From Yponomeuta sedellus (lineage: Eukaryota > Arthropoda > Insecta > Lepidoptera > Yponomeutidae), in assembly GCA_934045075.1 (NCBI GenBank), contig OW203723.1, forward strand, positions 24,641,615 through 24,705,614: a stretch of DNA of 64,000 bases. Reading direction: 5' to 3'. This document shows, one piece after another, positions 22,701 through 34,700 of this stretch (position 1 is its first letter; each line of letters opens with the position of its first letter). The notes under the pieces were generated by a model that saw only the letters and a list, made by a program, of their open reading frames with translations, was not told where the DNA came from and made no database searches. The translations under genes were made by a program, and so were the position numbers.

Positions 22701-25700
22701 AGAGGCGAAACGCGTCGCGTGTTTTCTCACACAAGTATTGGTGTTGGTGGTGGTGTGTTCGTGTCTTGCTTCTGCTTGAAAAAGTGGGAGGGAGGGCGAT
22801 GCATTAGCTAACCGCATGGTGCTTGTGGGATTTTTGGCGGAATTCAGCAAAGTAATTTTAACTTTTTAATGTAGCATGTAGCTCAGAAGACTCCCAATGA
22901 AGCATAAAACCTGTTTGGAGCTCGAAAGCAACAAATAAACAAGACATATATTTATATTGTCACAGAAACACAAACTAAACAAGTAGGTGAACAATCAATA
23001 ACCGCAAAACATAACAAAACACGCTCTCAATCTCTCAGGAGCTGTCGTCGAGCCACAAGGAGCACTCGAGCCGCGCCAACCGGCTGGAGCAGCTGGTGTC
23101 GCGATTGCAGACCGACGCGGCGGCGGCACGCGCGCTGCGACTCGCCGCCGAGAAAGAGCTGGCCGGAAGACTGCAGGAGGCGCGCTCGCAGCTCGGTGAG
23201 TCTGAAGGCTGCGACTCGCCGCCGAGAAAGAGCTGGCCGGGAGACTGCAGGAGGTGCGCTCGCAGCTCGGTGAGTCTGAAGGCTGTGACTCGCCGCCGAG
23301 AAAGAGCTGGCCGGGAGACTGCAGGAGGTGCGCTCGCAGCTCGGTGAGTCTGAAGGCTGTGACTCGCCGCCGAGAAAGAGCTGGCCCGGAGACTGCAGGA
23401 GGCGCGCTCGCAGCTCGGTGAGTCTGAAGGCTGCGACTCGCCGCCGAGAAAGAGCTGGCCGGAAGACTGCAGGAGGCGCGCTCGCAGCTCGGTGAGTCTG
23501 AAGGCTGCGACTCGCCGCCGAGAAAGAGCTGGCCGGGAGACTGCAGGAGGTGCGCTCGCAGCTCGGTGAGTCTGAAGGCTGTGACTCGCCGCCGAGAAAG
23601 AGCTGGCCGGGAGACTGCAGGAGGTGCGCTCGCAGCTCGGTGAGTCTGAAGGCTGTGACTCGCCGCCGAGAAAGAGCTGGCCCGGAGACTGCAGGAGGCG
23701 CGCTCGCAGCTCGGTGAGTCTGAAGGCTGCGACTCGCCGCCGAGAAAGAGCTGGCCGGAAGACTGCAGGAGGCGCGCTCGCAGCTCGGTGAGTCTGAAGG
23801 CTGCGACTCGCCGCCGAGAAAGAGCTGGCCGGGAGACTGCAGGAGGTGCGCTCGCAGCTCGGTGAGTCTGAAGGCTGTGACTCGCCGCCGAGAAAGAGCT
23901 GGCCCGGAGACTGCAGGAGGCGCGCTCGCAGCTCGGTGAGTCTGAAGGCTGCGACTCGCCGCCGAGAAAGAGCTGGCCGGGTGACTGCAGGAGGCGCGCT
24001 CGCAGCTCGGTGAGTCTGAAGGCTGCGACTCGCCGCCGAGAAAGAGCTGGCCGGGTGACTGCAGGAGGCGCGCTCGCAGCTCGGTGAGTCTGAAGGCTGC
24101 GACTCGCCGCCGAGAAAGAGCTGGCCGGGAGACTGCAGGAGGCGCGCTCGCAGCTCGGTGAGTCTAAAGGTAGTCTTAAGGCTGCTGGAGGAGCTGCAAG
24201 CACCTAAGTAAGTCTGAAGGCCTCGGGAAAAACCGCAAACAGCTGGATGAGTCTGATGGCTGCTCTAGGTAGGTGAGCCGAAAGGCTGCTAGAAGAGCTG
24301 CAAGTAGTTAGGTAATTCTGAAGGCTGCTCTGAGAACCGTGAGCTGCTCGGTAATTCTCTAGGCTCTGGAACTGAAAGCAGCTAGGCAAGTCTGACGGCT
24401 GCTGGGGGAACTGCCAGTAGCTTGGTGAGTCTGAAGGCTGCTGGGAGAGTCGCAAGCAGTAAGTTAATTTTGAAAGCTGGCTAGGGAAACCACGAGCAGC
24501 TCGGTGAGTCTCATGGTTGCTGCAGGAGCCGCAAACAACTATGTTAATCTGAGGGCTGCTGAAAAGTTGTAAGTAGTTAGATGATTCTGTACCACAGCAC
24601 AAGGACTTATACTGAGACCGTGGTATGTGGTTGTGTTGTATGGAAGTTATTATTATATTATCTCTCTTTCTTTCTCGCACATTGTAACGTATTTTAAAAA
24701 CCTATTTAGAGGGTAAAAATTCCACCCATGCCGGGACTCGCACCCGCGACCTCTAGCTAACCTTGCCAGCGCTCTCCCACTGATTTTACTGATGCCGGTA
24801 AGTCGCCCATTGGCTCAGTTGGGAGAGCGCTGGCACGGTTAGCCTGAGGTTGCGGGTTCGAGTCCCGGCATGGGTGGAATTTTTAGCCTCTAATTAGGTT
24901 TTTAAAATTGTCCTTAGCACGGGTTAGTTCATCTAAAAGAATATAATTTTAACGTATCTCATAATTTTCCATTGCAGGAGAAATCTCAGCGCAGCTCTCG
25001 ATGGAGAGGAAAAAGGTGGCCGAGTTGGAAACCCAGCTGAAGTCAGCTCAACTATCGAACGAGGTCGCCAGAACCATCGAGACGCACCTGAGCAATGTAA
25101 GTCGATCCGCGGTGAGCACGCGTGGTGAATTAACTTTTTCTCTCGGCGAAGGAAGGCTTGTGCCGTGCAATGGGACATTTACAACGTAGTTTCGGTAAAT
25201 GACCCTCTACTCTCACTAGTTCAATTGTTTGAACTTGTGGAATTTTCCAGTATTAGCAGTTGAATGATTTTCGTTGATTGAACTGTTAATACTCGAATGT
25301 GTCACTAGTTCAATTGTTTTTAAGTAACTACTACAACATAGCTAGTACTAAACTAACTTACTTTATTGCACAACATAACTAACACTTTAAATACATCATA
25401 CTGCGTCGAGATTGATTATAGGTAGGTACCTACTTACTAATTTTATTTATCATTTAGTTATGTAGTAGGTATGCAGTCGTAGTTAATTGAAAAACAATTG
25501 AACTTTTGAAACATTCCAGTATTAGCAGTTCAATCAAAGAAAATCATTGAACTGCTAATACTGGAAAGTTTTACTAGTTCAATCAATTGAATTGTTAATT
25601 GAACTAGTGAGAGTAGAGGTAAATGACGACGAGTCGGGAGAGTAGTCTAAGTAATAGTGTTTCCTAAAACTATTTTGCCGTTTCAGTTCCATAGTAGGGT

Positions 25701-28700
25701 GTCACTTACTAAAACGAAAACCGCGACATGTTTTTGCATGCGGCAACGAAATCATGTCGCATCGGTGAGGACTGTAACTCTCTACGTGTCGTCTGCAATT
25801 TATACTTCGTCGAGTAAAGCAATGTAGCAATTCATTACTTACATGCTCTTGACTCGTGCCGCTAGGTGGCGCCAGTGTCGCGCAACACATTGTGCAGTTT
25901 GTGGAGATAAAAATTAAAGCATACCTACTTACTATGTCTTACTTATAATAATGATATGATAAATAAATAATTTATCATATCATTATTATAAGTAAGACAC
26001 AGCCCCACCGGCTTTTATTATCCTAGACGTAATGTAACTTAACCAATAATAGGAAGACAGAAATCGAGGTTTAATGGTACTTAATATTGAGAATATATCA
26101 TAAAAAGAATTTGGAGCCTCAAAAGTATTCATTCTGGTAATGTTTCTATATTAAAACAAACTATCTACCTGTTTATGGGAATTCTCTTAATCCTACGACA
26201 GCGTGAGTACTGTGTACAAGTACCTACTCCACATTATTTCTGTCAGGATCCTGGTAGATCCTGCGAGTGGCATACCCTGGTCTTCCTACCCCTCCGTGAT
26301 ACAAGCATGAGCTTATGTATGTATAGTTTAAAGAGGCCAGTGTAGTCAAATTGTATTGAGGATAGGTGATCTTACTTCAAGTCACTTGTATTTTTTGCAG
26401 CAGTCTGACATTTTGTGTGGTATTTTTACAGACATTCAGGAGTCGTTCTAGCAGTAAAGAGGCTCTGAGTGACTCTAACAAACCAGGGACAACACATAAA
26501 GACACTCAAACCGATTTAGCATCAAGTCAGAAGGCGTTTAAAGATCCGGAAACTAACATTAATATAGAAACGGTCTCGTCAAAGGTACGTGTTGTGAGGC
26601 TATTATTGAACACTATATAAATATCGGCAAGTATAAAGGAAAACATCATGAGGAAACTTGTGTCTGAGGTGTTCACATACCTCAGCGCTTGATATTGCCA
26701 ATCCGCGATGTGTGCCCTAAAGCGGGCTATGAGCATATGAGCTGCTTAAAAAAATTGGTGTCCTCAAATAAAACAGTTGTACTTGTACGCCGTAAGATGT
26801 CGGGCAATGGAGAACCAAAAAATTGCTTTAACCAAAATTTGGTCAAGTTTATTTCTCTTAAAAGTCCATGATTCTGCTCGAAAACTTGCCAATAAAAATT
26901 TATACATAGAGAGAATAAGGAAAATCGCATATAAATTGTACTTCTTTGAACATTACCTTCCCTGAACATCAATTATCCTTAATGTCCACATCCCTGAATA
27001 TCTACTCCATGAACTTACACTTATCTTCTTACCTGATGTATCATGAACGACCATTTCCCTGTACGTTTACTTACCTGAATATCCACTTATCTGAATGTTC
27101 CCTAACCTGTATATCCACTTACCTAAACCTGACCTGTACGTCCACTTACCTGGACGTTCAGTTACCTGATTGTCCACTGACCTGGTTGCCCACTTATCCT
27201 ATCGTTCACTTACCTGCTCGTTCACTTATCTGAACGTCCACTTACCTGAACTTCCATGACCAGATTTGTATTTATGTTTTACAGGAGGTCCGTACGTGTC
27301 CCACGTGCCATCAAATATCTGCGGTGACGCCAACTCCAGATGTTCACAGAGAATATGAAGAGGCTGACTATCTAAAGGTAAATTTTCTAAGTCTTCTTAT
27401 TCAGTCCATAGTAATCATCAAATACTGAGTTTGGATAGAAAAGATACTTATCTATGGTTTGGATGTGTTTGCCAACCTCGTTTGATTCAGTTATCTCAGA
27501 GTAGAATATTTTTTGTTAATTATTGGGTTCATCGGTTGCGACATCCTTACACGCTAATAAGAGAACTGATTTTGTAATAAACTAGATGTAAAACTAATTA
27601 CAGAAAAACACAACATGCATAGAAATAACAAAGTACCTAGGCGTGACGACAGTATCAAATAATGAAAGATTTAACAATACTAGGGGCAAGTACCTAGATA
27701 TTAAAAGAATTTAAAACATTGATTTATTTTATAAAAGAAAAGAGATTACCAATATGTTCAATAAAATAAAAGATTATAATAAGTACTGCTTTCAGCCATT
27801 TTGACCAATAACACCGCGTGACGTCACGCTTAGGTTAACATTGGTAAACTTCACCCGTGCTTCGTTGTGAGTACTAGTGATTACGATGTTTTTTTACCTG
27901 CGTGTGACGTCAGATTAAACTTTAATTTATTACTGAAATGCAGGTTCCTTAGTAAATAATAAATGTGTTAAAAACCTATTTAGAGGCTAAAAATTCCACC
28001 CATGCCGGGACTGTTATTCCGATGTAAAACCTAACTGCAAAGTAGGTACTTGGGGCTGCATGTGATGCAAATTACTTCAGCCAGATGTCGCTGCCTGTAC
28101 GTTATACAGAGAGTATTGTAAAGAGGTTCAAAATTTCACTGATACCGGTTTATTTATTTTTTAAATAAATAAATAGGGAAGAGCGGGTGATTGTGCTCTT
28201 CCACTATAAGGGGAAATTTCCCACCAGGCAGATCGTATGCCTGGGAATGGCCGGTCCAACTGTGTATTGTTAGTCGGACGTTATATTTATGGTATGTCAT
28301 TAAAACACTTTGATTGCGTGATGCAGAAATGTTGGAGTTTGTAGTTGCGCGCAGAGTTGACATGTGCTCGCCACACCGGTAAGTCGCTCATTAGCTCAGT
28401 TGGGAGAGCGCTGGCACGGTTAGCCAGAGGTCGCGGGTCACATCGCGGTCGCTAAAACATGTCTTGTGACACGTTGTAGCCCTTTTTTTCATAAACTAGA
28501 AATCCCTGGTAAATAAGACTCCGCATATAGTTTTTTGAGTGTATAATTTAGAGATTTTATGGTCGGACAAGTCTCGATCACAAGTAGATTTAAAGATGGA
28601 TAGAGGTACTTATGGTACCCATAAAATCACTTATTCACAAGTATTGCCTTCGCGAATAGTTAGGCGTGAGAAACTGTGAAAAATCAAACTCTTAAAAAAA

Positions 28701-31700
28701 AAATATGACCGTTGTTATGTATATATTTTTTTACATTTTTTTTTTCATAGCTTTAAGGAACTGTTAAAAGAATCAAAATTTGTAGGATTTATTCCGTTGA
28801 CCTAGAACTATGAAATTTGGTGTCTTCTTATAATTCAAGTACAGCTTATCTGAAAACTATACATTTATTAAATAGTAAAATAATAAAAAAATATATGAAA
28901 TTGGGAAAACCTCGGAAAACCTACAAATTTGTACGGAATTCGGGTATGAAATTAAGGCTTAACTTTCAGGAGACCGTTGTGAAAAGTTACACTTGGGAAA
29001 TAACTGCTCTCCATTATAAACCCCCTTCTAAGGTTGGTCCCTACATTTATCTTATTGGGTAGATTTACGACTTACTAATTAAAACAGGACTCCTATAAAA
29101 ACACTCTTCCAATTTAGCTTTAATTCATTCACTTGAAATCACCGGAGAAACTTAAGAAAAATTTCTAAGCCTCTAAGGAATTGTGTTTTATTAAGACTGG
29201 TTTGTCTTCAACGTCTACTAATATTTGGGTCGCCCAATGGGTTCCTTACTCTAAGGCCTTCTTCTTCTTCTTCAGGCTTTATTAGTCCACTGGTGGACAT
29301 AGCCCTCCCCTAATGAGCGCAAGGTTGTGCCATCACTAGGGGGTAATGCCCATAATCCCCACGCTGGGCAATGGGGTTGGGGATCGCAGTCAAAGGCCTA
29401 AGGGTACCTATTGGACCTTAATAAAACTATAAGCCTGTCATGATCGTCTGTCCGTCAGTGCGTCTATCTGTATTATTCTCATATCTGAAATCGGGGCGGT
29501 ATTTGGTCCTGACAAGAACGATTAGTTGAAGTAGAATGGTTTGCTGTTTCTTCTCGTATTTGAACACATTTATAATAGGCGTGACGACAGTATCAAGTAA
29601 TGAAAGAATTAGCGATATTAGGGGAAATTACATATTAAAAGGATTTAAAACACTGATTTAGTTTCATAAAAAAATGTAGTTACGAATATTTTCAATAAAA
29701 TAAAAAAATGTAATACTCCTCTCAGCCATTTTGGCTAAAACACTAATCACACCGCGAGACGTCACGCTTGGGTAAACATTGGTAAACTTCACCCACGCTT
29801 TGTTTGGCGTCTGATGTTTGTTTAGCTAGGCGTGACGTCAGATTAGACGCCATGCCACTAATAATAATAATGAGTTTATTTTTCTATAATAATTATTATT
29901 ATAATTAAGAAAAATGGTTTTGACCATCGTGAAACTTTAGTTTATTATTGAAATATATTTGTTAATAATAAATGTATCACCACATTACGGAATAAAGATT
30001 TAAAAATCTTTAGTCGTGCCTATTGTAAGCGCAGCAAATAAGCACCGTCAAGGTCACCGGATGTACCTACACAGAGACAGAAAGATTACAATCAATCATT
30101 CATTCACCTTTCTTGAATCATTCACTCAGCCATCTTCATTCACTTATCGTTGCAGTATTGCCAACAGACACTTCGTTGTGATTTCAGAATTTTAATAAAC
30201 ACGTACGTTCAGTGGGATGCTCTGAACGACCACGTGCTCCGTACAACTCACCTGTTTCTGGTGTTGATAGCGAACAGCAGGTATTTTGCACAAATTTTCT
30301 AGTGCTCAAACTTTATAAAGAAGAAGCATCTTCTTCTTTATGAAGTGAAAATCAAATGCGGTAAACGTTTCGACCTTGAAAATTCTAAGAAAAACTTGTT
30401 GGCATAACTATGCAGGTGGACTTAAAAGAAAATTTCAAAAGACTATATACTTATAAAAGGCCACCGGCCGTTGATTATACGTGTTGTTCTAAGGACGCTG
30501 AGCAGGTACGAAATATAATTATTACGATTGTCCTTAGCACAGGTTAGTGCATTAAAAATAAAAATAGTATTACGAACACGTTTATCGGGTTAGCCGATCG
30601 CTCGTGTCGGACAGTGACGGCTAAGAACACGTCTGTTCGGTTGGGCGGACTCCCTTGTCTGACCGTAACAACTAAGAACATATGTAGCAGATTGGGCGAA
30701 CGCCCATCATCATCAACCCATTATGTCCCCACCGAGGGGCACGGGTCTCTTCCCTGAGAAAGGTATAGGCCATACTCCACCACGGGAGCCAACTCTGGAT
30801 TGGTGGAGGCTTGCAAGACTAGTGGCTGGTCTTACTGTCAGAAGTTTTCAGACCGCCCTAAGCCCTCTGGACTAGGCTTAATGACTGCCATCTATCGACG
30901 GCACCCGGCACCAACTGCTTAACGTGCCTTACGAAGCTCGGAACCGCTCGGAAAAATGCCACTATAATAGCGTTAGTCATAGATGGTTTTAACTGAACGC
31001 GCTCTGTGTTGCTTAACCTTCGTGATCGCTTAAGATCACTCAGGCAGCCGGGGCTGTGAGCGAATAACCGTAGATCTAACCGTAAATACTAAGGAAATTG
31101 CTATCTACCGGATTGAGCGATGTATGACCGTAACTGCTAAGAACATCTAGCAGGTTGGGGGGACGTCCGTGTATGACGGTAACGGCTAATAATTGCTGTT
31201 GGCTTATGCTGCTTAGGGTTTAATCTCCAGAAGTTTGTTTTAACTCTTGTTATGACTTTCATAGGTGTTGATAGTCCGCGAAAGAGTTTCAGCTTTAACG
31301 ACCAATCAAACTTTTCAGAACTATTGCTACCAGCCTGTGTCCTTTCGCGGTTCTGTACTCATTGATCCCCAACTAGAAGGCAAAATAGAGGAGCCCTTGA
31401 AAATTTATACCAGTTTTGACGAAAATGCATGCTCAGGCTCTAAAAAACACTCTAAGGTACATATTCGATTCATTTACCTGTATTAAGTAGTGACGGAAAA
31501 TATAAGTTTTTTCTAGTTTTACTTACCCATAAAACTATTAAGTAATTGAAAGAAAAGTTTTGAAACATATTATGTTGCTATAAAGTTCCTGGGCACAAGC
31601 CATCATTCAGTGAGACAAAGAGTGAACCGCCGCGGTTTTATTGTTGGAATCATTGAATTTGACAATGATTCAGGATCCCAGGTTTCTCCACGATCATTTT

Positions 31701-34700
31701 CTTCACAGTTATCAACCGCAAATTACAACTTTGAAACGAAATCCTAGGTACATCCCGGGGATCGAACAAGGGACATCTCGGTTAAGAACCCACTGGTGAA
31801 ACCACTACGCTTCTACCGCGTTAGAACTCATCGCTTTAAGCGCTGTACTATCACCGTATTCAAAGACAAAAACGAACGATGCAGCTGTAACTTTTAAAAT
31901 AAATCATAGGTAAGAATTATACAATATTTTGATTTTCACACGCTGAACTAAGATCATGACTAAACATAATAAAGAAACAAATCTTCTTCAGGCTATATAT
32001 TAGTCGAAGAAAAAAGAAACAAATTAATGTTTGGAAGTAATTTGTAGAATATTTTTTTGTTTTAGACAGTATTATCAGACGTAATACAGAGAATAGTGTA
32101 AAGAAGTTCGAGATTTCACTGATGCCGGTGAGTCGCCCATTAGCTCATTTGGAAAGAGCGCTGGCACGGATAGCCAGAGGTCGCGGGTTCGAATCCCGGC
32201 ATGGGTGGAATTTTTAGCTTCTAAGTAGGTTTTTAAATTATTCTTAGCACGGGTTAGTGCATTAAAAATAATATTATATTATCAGAGTTATCGAAGAGAG
32301 TGGAAGAGAAGAGCCGAAGATTGGGCTCAGTGGCGTGTCTTGGGAGAGGTCTATGTCCAGCAGTGGACTGACACCGGCTTATTATGATGATGATGATCAC
32401 AGTCATCAGGGCAATTGCGGCTAACCAATCAGAAGGCAGCTTAAAACAAGATGGCGATTCCGTTGACCAATACGGTGACACTTGTTCAGGATTACCATTG
32501 TCAGCATTCTTTCCATACCCGTAATCAGAGCAGAAAACCTCACCCTAATTCGACATGGGATATTTAAAAAAAAATAGCCATAACGAATCGAATCACAATT
32601 TTCAGGACGATTGGATTGAATATGAACCCATTCATATCCGGGACTCCTTTAGCACGCAGTTTAACAGTAAACCAGATTTGCAAACATCAGCCGACGTAGA
32701 TAGTGTTGATTATGTTCCCGAACAGTATGGAAAGCTACATCTACCGTCTAGCTCTAAAACTGATCACAAGGTATAAATGGAATCTTAATTGATTATCAAT
32801 GTAGTTTCGTGCCTTCTATTTAGTAATTAAAACATAAATATCTGTAGTGTTAAAATCTTGTGGGCGTAAAGTTGAATAGCAGTACAGTTTTAATCAGGAT
32901 CGGATGTATAGATATAATTTTTTTTTTATGTAATTACCTTAGGGTTTCAGTAACATAAAGTGGCCTAATCATTTAAGCTTAAGCTTGACGCTTTTTCGAT
33001 GTTTGTTATGTATCATGAAACAGGTTAAGTAGAAATCGCGGCGCTAGATAGATATAAATTAAAAATAATAGATAATTGAAAGAATGCTGGTAGATTATGC
33101 CCGGCTTTTTAATAGTGATAGTATTGGGCGTTCATGTAATAACACCAGTGAAGCTACAATGCTAGATTCCGAAACCCAACTAAGGTTAATTGCCTTTCAT
33201 AACAGAACAAAGCCTATGTGCCAATTTTGCTACATGAAAACTTCATTGAAGCTTTACATCTATTATGATACCTACAAATATAGTTTCATCTAGTAATTCT
33301 AGTTTATGGTTCCCCAATACAACGTTGCCCATTTTGACATTAACCTTATATTCAGATTTTTCTTAATTTTACAATACGTTATTTGAATAAGACCAATTTA
33401 ATACCCGGAAGAGAGCATTATCTGTATCGTCATGCTTATTTTCTTGCCTCCTACATTTAAAAACTAGTGGCCCGTCATCTGCAAATAATACTCTCTCTGA
33501 CATGTTTTGAAACATGACCGTCAAATTGTTTGCATATATGAGGAAAGGAAACGGACCAAAAATTGATCCTGTAGCAATATCATTTTATCCTCCGATTCCG
33601 ACGATTTAGTTCTAGTTTTCTTAGCGTTTCGTGGTTAATGACGTGAATTCTGGTAATTTAATTTTGATTAACAAATTATTGCGATTAGACCCGATTTTAA
33701 TAATTACATCGGCCTTTTGACTACTTTCCTTTCCGTGATTTTTATAAATTTCGTGGCTAACATCTCTTGCAAGAACCTCGCATTTCCTAAATACCACGAG
33801 TTGGGACATTATTCTTGAGAATTTAAATGCCGAATGCACTAATAATTTTTATTAGATAGGTTAGTGAAAAGTCAGTGACAAGAAGATCTGTGGTTATAAA
33901 TGATCTGTTTATTTCTTCTTGAAACATTTTTCACCACGATCAAAAGCCGCGTTTTCTCGGTCTTAGTGCGCTCGGTCCGAGTGCGCCATCCGAGTAAACT
34001 AATGCTTCTGATTGGCTATTTTGGTGTGGTCACAAAAAACCTTCCAATCAGAATCATTAGTTTACTCGGATTGCGCACTCGGTCCGAGCGTAATAAGACC
34101 GTAAAACCTGGCCAAAGCAGCCGCTCTAATAATCAGAAGGTATTGCCCGTTAAGCCTAAGCCAGAATTGAAAAATAAGCAAACTGAAACGCGCTTCAGGG
34201 GTACTGACTCTGTGCCCGAGCATTGTGAAAAATAATATTTTTGCTTTAAAAAAGACGGAAAATGTATAAACTACTACTTTGGTAATATGGTCGTTGTCCG
34301 TTGCTAGGTAAAGGTTTCGGTAAATGGCGTCACCACGAAGGAAAAAATGTTTTTCATACGCACTAGGATAAAGTTGCAAGTTTTTCAATAAAGTGAAGCC
34401 CTGGGCCCAGCCCATTGATCTCAATAATGCTAATAGATTAGAACTTTGAAACCTATAACCAAAAATCTGGAACTTCAATGGATCTCCGTTAAAACGGCTG
34501 TTACCGCCAAATATTATATTGAAGTTAAAGAGAACCTTGAGAGGTGGTGATTAGATTACCCTCAAGGTTCTAAAAGGAGAACCTTTGAGAACCTTGGTTC
34601 TACCGCACCATGAAGTTAAAGCTTTTATCATTAGTCCAACTCAAAGATTTAATGAATTATAATTGTGTTTATTGACATCATCAATATTTTTGTTGGATTC

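Larger units (their letters stand above)
20606..22869. mobile_element. palindromic Penelope-like element insertion
   Basis: Two 5'-truncated copies lie head to head. The minus copy's coding part runs 21745 down to 20951 and the plus copy's 21775 up to 22562, about a short centre at 21746-21775. Outer arms carry the same terminal repeat. The composite is flanked by an 11-bp duplication TGTAGCATGTA (20595-20605 and 22870-22880), so it looks inserted as one unit. The left end extends a little further into the element than the right end. Confidence 0.85.

Noticed and set aside
23196..24165. CRISPR-like regular repeats
   Set aside because: Units are contiguous with no unique spacers, and the setting is eukaryotic.
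22995..24203. 402-residue antisense ORF over the exon 8 array
   Set aside because: It is a consequence of a GC-rich 74-bp unit open in the antisense direction. The peptide is a cyclic low-complexity repeat, and the plus strand clearly carries the exon and donors.
24204..24680. 158-residue minus-strand ORF
   Set aside because: Lies in the degenerate extension of the exon 8 array. Low-complexity Ser/Gln/Leu peptide from repeats.
33084..33293. 68-residue ORF with codon-like look
   Set aside because: No acceptor with a pyrimidine tract, and splice phases do not join neighbouring RPGRIP1L exons.
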